DNA from: Undaria pinnatifida
Lineage: Eukaryota > Sar > Phaeophyceae > Laminariales > Alariaceae
NCBI GenBank assembly: GCA_012845835.1
Contig: JABAKD010000009.1
Location: 4,998,904-5,062,903 of the forward strand
DNA: 64,000 nt
Direction of reading: 5' to 3'
Every line of letters starts with the position of its first letter. Position 1 is the first letter of the stretch. This document shows, piece by piece, positions 11,404 to 22,035 of the stretch. The translations under genes were made by a program, and so were the position numbers. Under the pieces are notes generated by a model. The model worked only from the letters and a program-made list of their open reading frames with translations, did no database searches and was not told where the DNA came from.

Positions 11404-11945
11404 ACCATCGCCTAGACCTAGCACCACGCGTATAGCAAACCCCTACATCTATGAGACCTAAAGCCCTCCCCCCCCCCGCCCCCCGCCCCCCGCCCCCCGT
11501 CCCGCCCGCCACATTCCCCACAAGAAGGATTTGTAGTTTCCACGCACAAATTGACCTGCCCCACCCGTCCCCTTCTCCCCCCTCCCCCCCCTCCCGCCCC
11601 CCTTTTGGTCAAAATCCAGGCCCCCACGTCCTAAAAACCTCCGCCCTCCCCTCACCGGATATTCGACTTACAATATTCACTTAATAAACTGATGCATTTA
11701 TTTCCTTTCACAGCTAGCTGTCAGATTTTGTCCCCTTCAGAAACGGGTTTTATAGTTAACGCGCACAGACTGACTAACATCACCCTGTTGACCCTGATAG
11801 CTACACTGTAGTTGCAAGGGGATTCGCCGACCTATATCCTTGATGACGACACACAACCCGTAATACGCGCGATCGGAGTATCACACACAGCTTGCAAAGA
11901 TGAGTTTCGACAAAATATTCGATCTGACAGCTGGAGTGTATTATA
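11404..11945 (-). repeat. Dispersed repeat DR1, copy E (inverted)
   Basis: Reverse-complement copy. The 5' end of the family is at 11945 (GGAGTGTA), then CTTGCAAAGATGAGTTTCGA near 11891-11910, GCTACACTGTAGTTGCAAGG near 11801-11820 and CTGTCAGATTTTGTCCC near 11718. It continues through C-rich DNA (complement of the family's G tract) to the block complementary to 5852-5896 at 11406-11450. It is the most complete copy with copies A and F and shows the family is at least 540 bp long. Confidence 0.8.
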
Positions 11946-13385
11946 ATTTTTATAATGTATAGGCCGGGTCATCCGAAAGCGAGCCTACGATCGTACGCAA
12001 ACCAAGACAGCTGAACAACGCCGCAAGCCATCTCATGTATAATAAGTTTTAATAATAAACGGCCGGTAAGTTCAAATAATGAACGGCCGGGGTTCAGTTT
12101 GTGGGTTGGTTCATGAACATCGTGTCTAAACATCACGACAAAAACAAACAAGATTGAACGGGGCGAATGTCCAACCCACCTCTTGGCAGTGACTGGGCTG
12201 GCGAAGCTCGTACATAAACATTCATGGCATCAATGCGATCTGAAACGCCTTGACATGACTTGGAGCCCTTTTTAGTGCGAGTCGCCTTGTACGGCACACA
12301 ACTACTCCTCGTAGAATATAAATGTATTACAGCAGCACTCTAGCGCTTGTACGGTCGTAAAATACATGGCGCTGGCCCTAAAGCGACCAGCCCATTGAGA
12401 TAACAACTACTACTGTACAACAGCAGCAGACACCTCTTAAGGCACTCCACGCCGTGCGATGCGCGCGATGGATGTGCCATCTCGAAAAAGAATTCCGGGA
12501 AATTATCGTCCCCCGTTTACGTGTGCCGGGCGCACGGAATGTAGGTGTGTGGTATGGCGTGTGTGGGATACAGGAAAGAGCTGCTTCGAAATACATCGAA
12601 TCTGCCCACTGCGCTGAGTAAAGCGGCCGTCAAGATGGAGAGCGGATAACTCGGCCAACGCAATGAGCAAGCTCGCCCAGCAAGAAGTTGGCGACTCTTT
12701 TGCTAGCGTGACACAGAAAAACATATGCGAGGCAGAGCTCTTACTTTTAGTGAGGCTGACTATTGACAGCAAAGCGCAGTTGTTGAAGGAGTTTGAGCAT
12801 TAGTCTATGGTTCCTCACACACGGCGGTCACCAAACGATTCGTTTGCAGCGTCAGTGTCGTTGGGTAAAGCGCCGTGACGAGAAGAGCATGCGTCGCCCA
12901 GGACAAATATGCAAATCATAGAAGGTGTGAGGCCAGAAGTCGAACAAGCGAGCAACCTGTTGAGCGTTCATGGCAAAGCGCTAACATATAGTGTTCGATT
13001 GTTCTTGCAAAACTAATAGTTTTGAGGCTCCAGAAATAACTGCATCAGAAATAAGGGGCGTCCATTTTGGCTTCTGATTTTTGAAAAGTGGTTTCATTTT
13101 GAATTGGTAGGTCTTGTTTTGCTGTTTGTCTTTATTTTTGAAATCTGGCACGTACACTGTCGCGGGCGACGTTAGGTCACCACCGCCTCTGCTGCTGTCT
13201 CTTCTGCTGCGCTGCTGCTGTGGTGCTGGTGTGGTGTGACTGTAGTGGTTTCGATGGTGGTGGTGCTGCTGCTGTCGCGTTTGTGTGAGGATGAAACTCT
13301 GTCTCGCACACAACAAGCGCAGTATGCTGTCGTAGGTGTGTTTGTCATTCTTTGTTGTAGGTGATGCGTGACGTGTACAGCAGAC
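11946..13385. other. No gene recognised; CTG-rich stretch at right
   Basis: AAACGGCCGGTAAGTTC and GAACGGCCGGGGTTC lie close together near 12057-12093. A 46-codon + strand frame ending at 12803 (MSKLAQQEVGDSFASVTQKN at its start) reads smoothly but matches nothing I know. 13180-13280 is rich in CTG/CAG and GTG triplets. No element boundary is visible until the direct repeat that begins at 13386. Confidence 0.35.
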
Positions 13386-13688
13386 ATGTAAGAATGTCGG
13401 AACAGCCTGGAGTTTGGCGGAACGAAGAGGAAATATCGGAGAACCGGGTAGCATAGGGGGGGGGGGTGGTTCCAGGGGAAGGAATAGCGGAAAATAGGAG
13501 GACCTCAGCAGCAACAACGTAGCACACCAGCAGCACACCAGCAGCGAGTATCGGACACAACAACCGGTAGAGGAAGAAGGGAGTAGCGCCCACGCAGCAG
13601 CGACAGCAGCAGCAGTAGCAGTAGGGAGAACACGTCGGCAGGAGCATAGGGGTAGAGAGGTGGCACGGGGAGACACCAATCGCAATCT
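13386..13688 (+). repeat. Split direct repeat A1 of the DIRS-like element
   Basis: 303-bp block beginning ATGTAAGAATGTCGGAAC and ending near CACCAATCGCAATCT, with a CAGCAG-rich middle. It is repeated as A2 at 19186-19488 with only a handful of differences. Confidence 0.85.
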
Positions 13689-14589
13689 ACATTTCTGGGC
13701 AGGAGAGTGCGACAGATGATGCAGCTTCAATGAAAACAGCAGCAGCAACACAGGAGGGTCAGCAGATTAGAAGGAAGGTCGTACGACAGGAGCATAGGAG
13801 AACAGGGATACAGCAGATAAAACATTAGTAGTGTCGTCGATCACAAGCTACTCAAGAACAGCACACATCGTGGTGAGCGCGTATTGTATGGACTGCTGTG
13901 GATGAGAAGAGAAGAAATAAGAAGAAGGAATGTTGTACAAGCGTGGTCGTATAGGGATGCCGAACGAGCAGGTTAACGCAGAGATTCAAGAGAAAGGACA
14001 TGTTTGCGACACCATGACGCATACCGAGAACAAACAGTTAGGCGAGTCCCGAGTGTATTGGTAGCGCAGCGATCTGTTCCCTGAAGCCATGCATTACATC
14101 AAAAGCCACTAGAGAAAACCCAAAACGTAAAAGGGAGCCAAAAAAAATTCCCATTAGGGGGAGTTCGTATGAGACAGAGGCCGGGGAGGGACCCTCGGCA
14201 ATTTGATATATATCCGCAGGCTTGTGTGTTGGATTGGCTGCTATTAATAGCTAGTCGAGGTCTTTATATTATTATAGACCGTGCACTACTCTGGTATATC
14301 ATACCAGTAGGGTGCGGTATAGGACGGAAAACACCACGGAAAACAAATATAGGAATATATAACATGGAAAGCCAGGCGATTGTATTTAATATTTACCGCA
14401 GCAGTGACGCGGTGACATTTATCGTCACTGGAACGAGCTCCGCGATATCACCACAGCCGCTACGCGTACTAACCCCTAACGGCACTAGTCTACAGCCTTA
14501 GCATAGTACTGTTAATATTCTGGCTTTGCAGTGTGAATAAGAAGTACCGAACTGGGAAAAGGGGGGAGCGACGGCGGCCAGGCCGGGAG
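13689..14589. other. Interior of DIRS-like element, no gene recognised
   Basis: Between A1 and the minisatellite. Purine-rich at first (13740-13940), then mixed. No gag- or RT-like motif is visible in any frame. Confidence 0.4.
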
Positions 14590-17440
14590 CTCAAATAAAC
14601 GGGGGGATGCGCGGAGAAAGGGCCGTGAAAAGGGGGGGGGGGGGGGCGTGTACGGCAACGAGACCGTACACGACCCGGCCGGGGGGGAGCACGGCAACGG
14701 GGCCGCGCAAAGAAAACGGGGGGGTGTGTGCGGCAACGGGGCCGCACACAATCAGGTAGGGAACGAACGTGGCGACGGGGCCGCGCAGGGCGACGGCGGC
14801 CAGGCCGCGGGTTTTAGCAAATGGGGTTGCGAGGCAAAGGGGCCACGCAAAACGTGTGGGGGGTGGTGTGCGGTAACGGGACCGTACACGACCCGGCCTG
14901 GGGGAAGCGCGGCAACGGGGCCGCGCAAATAAAGGGGGGGTGCGTATGCAGCAACGGGGCTGCACACGACGATCAGTCCGGGAGGGGACGCGGCAACGGG
15001 GCCGCGAAATGAAAGGGGGTGGGAGTGGGCGGCGATGGGGCCGTACACGACCAAGGGGGGCGGGAACGCGGCAACGGGGCCGCGCGAGAAAAAAAGGGGG
15101 GGGGGCGTGGGCGGCAACGGGGCCGTTCACGACCTGGTCGGGGGGCGCGACTACGGGGCCGCGCAAGAAAGGGGGGGTGTGCGGCAACGGGGCCGTACAC
15201 GACCTTGCCGGGGGTGGGATGCGGCAACGGGGCCGTTCACGACCTGGTCGGGGGGCGCGGCTACGGGGCCGCGCAAGAAAGGGGGGGTGTGCGGCAACGG
15301 GGCCGTACACGACCGTGTCGGGGGTGGGATGCGGCAACAGGGCCGTACACGACCTTGTCCGGGGTGGGATGCGGCAACGGGGCCGTTCACGACCTGGTCG
15401 GGGGGCGCAGCTACGGGGCCGCGCAAGAAAGGGGGGGTGTGCGGCAACGGCGCCGTACACGACCGTGTCGGGGGTGGGATGCGGCAACAGGGCCGTACAC
15501 GACCTTGTCCGGGGTGGGATGCGGCAACGGGGCCGTTCACGACCTGGTCGGGGGGCGCAGCTACGGGGCCGCGCAAGAAAGAGGGGGTGTGCGGCAACGG
15601 GGCCGTACACGACCTTATCGGGGGTGGGATGCGGCAACGGGGCCGTTCACGACCTGGTCGGGGGGCGCGGCTACGGGGCCGCGCAAGAAAGGGGGGGTGT
15701 GCGGCAACGGGGCCGCACACGACCTTGCCGGGGGTGGGATGCGGCAACGGGGCCGTGCAAGAAAGGGGGGGGTGTGCGGCAACCGGGCCGTACACGACCT
15801 TGTCTGGGGTGGGATGCGGCAACGGGGCCGTTCACGACCTGGTCGGGGGGCGCGGCTACGGGGGCGCGCAAGAAAGGGGGGGGGTGCGGCAACGGGGCCG
15901 TGCAAGAAAGGGGAAGGCGTGCGACAACGGGGTCACGCACGAACAGGTGGGGTGGGGACACGGCAACGGGGCCGAGCAAAAAAGGGGGGGGGGGGAAGGT
16001 GAGCAACGGGCCGTACACGACAAAGCGGGGGAAGGAACGCGGAAACGGGGCCGCGTAAACTAGGGGGGGGGGAAGGGGCGGCAACGGGACTGTACACGAC
16101 CTGGTCGGGGTTGGGACGCGGCAGCGGGGCCGCGCAAGAAGGGGTGAAAGGTGTGCGGCAGCGTGGCCGTACTTCACCAGGATGGGGGGGGGGGGGGCGG
16201 GGGCAACGGGGCCGCTCAAAGAAGGGGGGGGGCGGGAGGGGGGGGGTAGGGGCTGCAACAGGGTCGTACACGAATAAGCCGCCCGGGGGCGTGAACGTGG
16301 CATCGTGGGGGGGAAGGGGGGTGCAACAACGGGGTCGTACACGACCAGGCACGGGAGATAATGCGGCAAGGAGGCCGCACAAATAAAGGGGGGGTGGGGG
16401 TGCGGTAACGGGGCTGTACACAACCAGGCTTGGGGGGGGGCGCGGAAAGGGGACCGCGCAAACAGGGGGGGGGGGGGGGGGGAGGGGGGGGCAACGGGGT
16501 CGTTGACGACTTTGCCGGGGGGGGGGCGCACGACCTGGTCAGGGAGGGGACGAAGCAACGGGGCCGCGCAAAAAGGAGGGAGAGGTGTGCGGCAGCGGGG
16601 CCATACACGACCTTGTCGGGAGTAGGTCGTGAAAACGGGGCCGCGCAAGAAAGGGGGGGATATATGCGGCAACGGGGCCGTTCACGACCTGGTCAACGGG
16701 CGTGGCAACGGAGACGCGCAAGAAGTGGGGGAGGTGCGCGGCAACGGGGCCGTACACGAGCTTGTCGGGGGTGGGATGCGGTAATGGGGCCGCGCAAGAA
16801 GGGGGGAGAGGCGTGCGACAACGGGGTCATGCACGACCAGACGGGGGGGGGCACGGCAAAGGGGCCGCGCAAACAAAGGGGGTGGAGGGGGGGGTGCGGT
16901 AACGGGCCGTACACGACCAAGCGGGGGAAGGAACGCGGAAACGGGGCCGCGAAAACTAGGAAGGGGGGGGCGGCAGCGGGGCCGTACACGATCTGGTCGG
17001 GGGGGGGGGGACGCGGCAAGGGGCCGCGCAAGGAGGGGGAAGAGGTGTGCGGCAGGGTGGCCGTACACGACCAGGGGGGGGCGGGGACGCGGCAACGGGG
17101 CCGTACACGACACGGCAGGGGGGGGATGTGACAACGAACCGCGCAAGAAGGGGACGAGGGGGGGGGTGCGGAAACTGGGACGTACACGACCAGACGAGGG
17201 GAGAACGCGGCAGAGGGGCCACACAGAACGGGGAACGACGAGGCAAAGAAAAGGGGGCTGAGGGGCGACGAGGGAGAACGGCCAGGACGGGGAAAGGGCG
17301 GAGAAAGGGGTCGCGCAAAGAGAAAGGGGGGGAGTGAGCGGCAACGGGACCGCACACGCTCATGGAAGATGAGCCTGCGGCAACGGGGCCGAAGGGGTGA
17401 GGCGTGGAAAGGGAGCCATTTGGGAGAGAGGAGGGAAAGA
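14590..17440. repeat. G-rich minisatellite, core CGGCAACGGGGCCG
   Basis: Several dozen imperfect copies of GCGGCAACGGGGCCGT followed by ACACGACC or TCACGACC, a short variable linker and a G run. In the most regular part (15100-15900) 53-58-bp units combine into higher-order units of about 118 and 171 bp. Because the repeat lacks stop codons in most phases, several overlapping frames of 200-370 codons stay open on both strands. Their products are repetitive Gly/Arg or Pro/Arg strings and I do not count them as genes. The array lies inside the DIRS-like element. Confidence 0.9.
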
Positions 17441-17699
17441 GCGCAGCAACGGAACCGCGCACGAGCTGCACAAGGCAGAACGGGAGGTGCCCTTACTGTG
17501 GAGGGGCGCTATGGAGCGCCTGGGGAAGACAAGGGGAAGACGCAGATGAAAGGAGATCGACGGTTGGGGGTCGTGGCTGGTGTGGGGGAAGAGATGTGGA
17601 TAAATATAGGAGTGGGCTCGGGGAAGGTGGGGTGGGCGTTGGGAAGGGTGCGGTGGCTTCTGCAGCTGAGCAAGCTGCATCTGAATGGGCGAGAGAAAG

Positions 17700-18900
17700 G
17701 GGGGAGAGGGGGGGACGGTTCGTGACGCGGTTCAAGATGGATCTAGCGGAGTTGGGGGAAGAGGTGGGGGCGCAAGCGCTGAGGATGAAGCGGAGGGTGA
17801 ACACGTGGCCGACGGCGGAAGAGGCCGGGCCTCTACCAGTACCGGAGTTCAAAGCAACGCGGGCGTGGCTGGACGTGGCGCCCCTATACATGGATGGGGG
17901 GGTGCGAGGGAGGACTGGGGGAGGGAGAAAGGGGGGGGGGGGGGGGGGGGGCGAAGAGGGCAACCGGCGGGGGCAAGCGGGGCGGGGGGGAGGGGTGTAG
18001 GAGGAGAATGCAAAGGAGTGGCGGTTAACTTTATCACGAGCAGTGGGGGGGCTGTCTCTGCCGCTGCAGCACTTCAGGATTCAGGCAGTGAAGAAAGGAA
18101 TCAGGAGGGCGCATGCGGAGGCGAGGAACCAGGCACGGGTAAGGAGGCCGCTGACGTGGGAGATGATCAGAGTGTTGGAGGATAGTATCGGCGCGTGGGG
18201 GGTAGGGGGGAGGATCGTGTGGATCGAGCTGGCACTGACGTATCAGCTGTTGCTGAAGGCCTCGGAACAAATCGCGGAGGAAAAGGAAAGGTGCATGAGG
18301 TTTACTGCTTGAGTCGGGGGGATGTGGCTTTCTTCGAGAAAGGGGTGCAGCTGGGACCGGGAGGGAAGGAAGCCGCGGATACGGTGGGGGTCCGTTTCAA
18401 GGGGGGGAAGGGAGACCAGGGGAGACAAGGCGCGGTTGCCGTGAGAACTAAAGGATCTGGGGGGGGTCGGGGGGGGGTGGAAGGGAACGTAGTGGACCTG
18501 ATGGCGGAGCTAGTAGGCTACTACGGGAGGACGGTTCCGGGGGGGGGGAAACGCCCCGCTGATGACATACAGGAGCGGGGGAAGATGGAAGGTATGGACT
18601 AAAGGGCAAGCGACGATTTGCCTAATGAGCGGGCTGGAAAGAGTGGGGAGGAAATGGAAGAAGCAAGGGAAGGGGGCAGTGGGAGAGCTGGTTCCAGAGG
18701 AATTCGCGCTGCACTCCCGAAGGATAGGGGGAGCGACAAGGCTGGCGGAGATGGGAACACAGCCGTGGGTGATCAAGATAGAAGGAAGGTTGGCGGCGCA
18801 GGCGTTCATGGGGTACGTGAGATCGAATATGGAAGACCCCCTTTGGGTGTCAAGGATATCGGTAGGGAGGTCAGGAGCGCCGGGCAGATAGCCGGGGCAA
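17700..18900 (+). pseudogene. DIRS-type tyrosine recombinase remnant
   Basis: Recognised from blocks typical of DIRS/Ngaro recombinases. ALTYQLLLKASEQ lies in the region of the first catalytic Arg. The HxxR box LHSRRIGGATRLAEMG follows near 18710-18750. The tyrosine segment AFMGYVRSNMEDPLWVS follows near 18800-18855. The same family is seen on the - strand at 22.1-22.7 kb. The enzyme would join the circular DNA copy to the genome. The copy is broken in a few places. A Crypton origin is less likely because of the flanking split direct repeats. Confidence 0.75.
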
Positions 18901-18974
18901 GGGACGAGATGGGGGGGGGGGCGGGGGCGAGGGTAGAATAGCGTAGGCGCGGGCGTAGAACGCGGCTTCCGAAT

Positions 18975-19185
18975 GGGCTTCTGGCTGTGTTGAGGTTATC
19001 TGTCGGGAAGAGGGGCAGGTCAGCCGCGTACAATAGCCGAGAGAGGGAGCGGGGGAGGGAGAGGGGGGCAAGGAAAACCGGACGAGTGTGAGCCGTCACA
19101 TTCCACCCCCCCCACCCTCCCCCGCGGGCCAGGGGAACAACATGATATTAATGAACACGCATATTTTCGTGAAGAGAAGACCAAA
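18975..19185 (+). repeat. Split direct repeat B1
   Basis: Starts GGGCTTCTGG, contains GAGGTTATCTGTCGGGAAG and ends GAAGACCAAAA directly against A2. Repeated as B2 at 19628-19838. Confidence 0.85.
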
Positions 19186-19488
19186 ATGTAAGGATGTCGG
19201 AACAGTCTGGAGTTTGGCGGAACGAAGAGGAAATATCGGACAACCGGGTAGCATAGGGGGGGGGGGTGGTTCCAGGGGAAGGAATAGCGGAAAATTGGAG
19301 GACCTCAGCAGCAACAACGTAGCACACCAGCAGCACACCAGCAGCGAGTATCGGACACAACAACCGGTAGAGGAAGAAAGGAGTAGCGCCCACGCAGCAG
19401 CGACAGCAGCAGCAGTAGCAGTAGGGAGAACACGTCGGCAGGAGCATAGGGGTAGAGAGGTGGCACGGGGAGACACCAATCGTAATCT
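19186..19488 (+). repeat. Split direct repeat A2
   Basis: Near-identical to A1 at 13386-13688. It abuts B1, as expected if the B1/A2 junction mirrors the joined ends of a circular intermediate. Confidence 0.85.
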
Positions 19489-19627
19489 CCCACCCTTCCA
19501 CCCGATTGCTTCACGAGCAGGAGGGCTAAAGCGGAGGGAAGGGGAGGGGGGCGAGAGGAGGGAAGGAAGGAAGGAAGGGCAGGGATTGATTCCTTCATCT
19601 TCCGGTGTGTGCGTGCCCTCGGGGGGG

Positions 19628-19838
19628 GGGGCTTCTGGTTGTTGAGGTTATCTGTCGGGAAGGGGGGCAGGTCAGCCGCGTACAATAGCCGGGAGAGGGA
19701 GCGGGGGAGGAAGAGGGGGGCAAGGAAAACCGGACGAGGGTGAGCCATCAGTTTCCACACACCCCACCCTCCCCCGCGGGGCGGGGGAACACCATGATAT
19801 TAATGAACACGCATATTTTCGTGAAGAGGAGACCAAAA
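19628..19838 (+). repeat. Split direct repeat B2, right end of element
   Basis: Near-identical to B1, ending GGAGACCAAAA. Between A2 and B2 (19489-19627) lies 139 bp of G/A-rich sequence with a GGAA run. Confidence 0.85.
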
Positions 19839-21283
19839 AGTATCATACCAGGTACAGCATGAGCAGTGGTGACATGTGATACTTGGTACGAGGTAGTATC
19901 CAAAAGTCAAATAATTCCAGTTCTGAGAGGTTGGAAGAGCTGTTGTTTCTGGGCTCAGAAATCACCAGATCCGCTGATTTCTGGCCTCGACTATTTCTGA
20001 ATCCAGAAATGACGATGATTTCTGGTCCCATAGTGGATGTTTTTTTTCATTGGCGTCGGAGATCCCGGTTAAAGAGATAAATAGTCGATGAAAGTATTCG
20101 CCATAATAGTAGGTCTTATTAGCACAGAGTGATATTTTTTGCTGGCTGAATAAAAAAAAAAACTTCTTGTTTCTATGTATGATAGCATCAATTATAGACT
20201 ATGTGTCAGCGATTTTTCGAAGATATAGTCTAGTGGGCGCAAGCCAAGCGAAACAATTTTTAAAATTTCAGGTGTACCGGTTCATTATTTGGGTCATGAT
20301 CTTAGGATCGCTTTCACTCAGCGTTGCGTCGTGAGACGCAGGATCCTTGTAACCACGTATGTACATATCAGAAGACCAGAGGTGGTAACATCCGTTTATA
20401 CTCGTACCTGTACATACATGTGAACCAATGATATAAATATGGTACCGCAGTGCGAGTAGCTTTGGTCAGAAGTGAAAAGTGTAATGGAGAAATATCAACT
20501 CGTCAGCACCATGCATCTTTGCTTGGTCTAACGAGAAACAAGTAGTATACGACGTAGGCACACGCACCCAAAAGCACGATTTTCGGCGGTTTTTATGAAA
20601 TTGCATTTGGACGGGTGGAAAAAAAAACACGAAATCCTTTCGTACATTTTTATCCCAACTTGACGTGGCATGTTTGCGATTAGACAACACACCCGGGCAA
20701 GCCTGGCGTGAGTATTGTGTCGACGACCACTATCGAGAAGATATAACGCAAACCCTCAATGGGCGGCGAACGGGGAAATATGCCCGCCCACGCCTACGGA
20801 GCAGAGAACGTCGTACCCCCCCGGGCGATGGCGCCTAAAAAAAATTGGCGGCCGCGATCCCAGTTTCTTAACCCCAGTTCGCTCCTCCAAACTGAACGAT
20901 AATCGCCCTAACGAGCCTTAAACATTAGTTTCTGCATACGAGATCGATAGCTTCATCGTAATCGCTTCTCCGCGCGCGGTGCTTTGACGCACCATCCGCC
21001 CGGCCACGAGACCCTGAGGGTGGTGACTCGCTACCTACAGCCTAAGCCGGCAAAATAAGGGAGAGGCTGGCGGCGGCCGGCCCGCGGCGCCGCAAGCCGT
21101 CGTTCTCGCCTGCACTTGTCGGTGTTGGCCAGCAAGACATTGTGTGAATCACCGCGTTAATCCCGATTTCCGACATTATGTTTCAAGGACAAGGCAACCT
21201 TTCATAAGTAGGGAGAAAAAGTTTTTTCTTGTCCATTATTTTTTTCATCGTTAAAACTGGCCCTTACTGGTTTGGTGTTGTTT
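19839..21283. other. No gene; short palindromic motifs near 19930-20030
   Basis: TTTCTGGGCTCAGAAAT, ATTTCTGGCCTCGACT and AATCCAGAAATGACGATGAT form a cluster of short direct and inverted repeats of ATTTCTGG/CCAGAAAT. The rest (20050-21283) is AT-rich then mixed, with no frame I recognise. Confidence 0.4.
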
Positions 21284-21490
21284 GTTTGCTATTGCTCAAG
21301 AACTCTGGTTTTATTTGTCACGTACGTGTGTAGACCTCTTTCCTGTTTTGCAAAATCACAAAAAAGTACTATTATGTCACGCGCAGCCCACGACCGGTGA
21401 CGGTGGCGTCTGAAACTCCCCACCTACCTCTTATAAAACCCTTTCAAATTTGTTGTGAATCCCCGCTCCCTGTTTCTGCGGGGCTATCTA
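21284..21490 (-). repeat. Diverged direct repeat, probable B2 of the DIRS remnant
   Basis: Shares GCTCAAGAA, GTGTAGACCTC, TGACGGTGGCGTCT and CCTACCTCT in the same order with 21809-22035. The copies are clearly older than those of the + strand DIRS-like element. Confidence 0.6.
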
Positions 21491-21808
21491 CCTCTCGCAG
21501 CCCCCCCAACAATTACACCCACTTGTAGCAACCCAATTCCCCCTCTTTTGATCGACGGGGCGGAGGGGTGGGAGAGTCGATCAATTGTAATGGGCACACT
21601 GCTTGGCTGTTATCAATCCTACGGTGCTGCACGCTCTCGCTCCCCTGCGCCTGAAGCGACCGTCTCTGGCAAACGCGACAGTGTTTCTGGCGATGTCGTC
21701 CGGGCTGTCCTATCTTTTTCGTCTCGAGACGATCAACTACAATCATCTATTAAACAAGAATCCCTTCCACGCCTCTACAAACACCGCTTTACTACGTAAA
21801 TATACATT

Positions 21809-22035
21809 TTGCTATGACTCAAGAATTCTAAATTAATTTTTCACGTGTAGACCTCTTCCCTGTTGTGCAAAATAACAATAAACTACAAATATGTCACGAG
21901 CGGCCCCTGGCCGCGTGACGGTGGCGTCTCAACCCGTCGTCCCTACCTCTCATGGAACCCCTCCAAACATTTATGAACAAGGCCAACTCGGACTCCGATA
22001 GCCCCGCTTCCTTTGTCTGCAAGGTTCTCTACCCC
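21809..22035 (-). repeat. Diverged direct repeat, probable B1 of the DIRS remnant
   Basis: Partner of 21284-21490. It lies immediately downstream (on the - strand) of the recombinase tyrosine block, where B1 is expected. Confidence 0.6.

Larger units (their letters stand above)
13386..19838 (+). mobile_element. DIRS/Ngaro-like retroelement with split direct repeats, broken
   Basis: Fossil of a tyrosine-recombinase retroelement, about 6.45 kb. Its ends show the arrangement known for the Ngaro/PAT branch of the DIRS group. Repeat A1 is at the left end; at the right end B1, A2 and B2 follow one another. A1 (13386-13688) and A2 (19186-19488) are both 303 bp and near-identical. B1 (18975-19185) and B2 (19628-19838) are about 211 bp each and near-identical. 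Between A1 and B1 lie a 2.8-kb G-rich minisatellite and a tyrosine recombinase remnant. I do not recognise reverse transcriptase or RNase H, so the copy is either a deleted or a non-autonomous derivative. It is broken in several places. The close match of its repeats suggests moderate to young age. Confidence 0.75.

Noticed and set aside
14591-16672. Overlapping open frames of 200-370 codons on both strands
   Set aside because: They arise because the minisatellite unit lacks stop codons; the products are simple repeats and several frames overlap each other.
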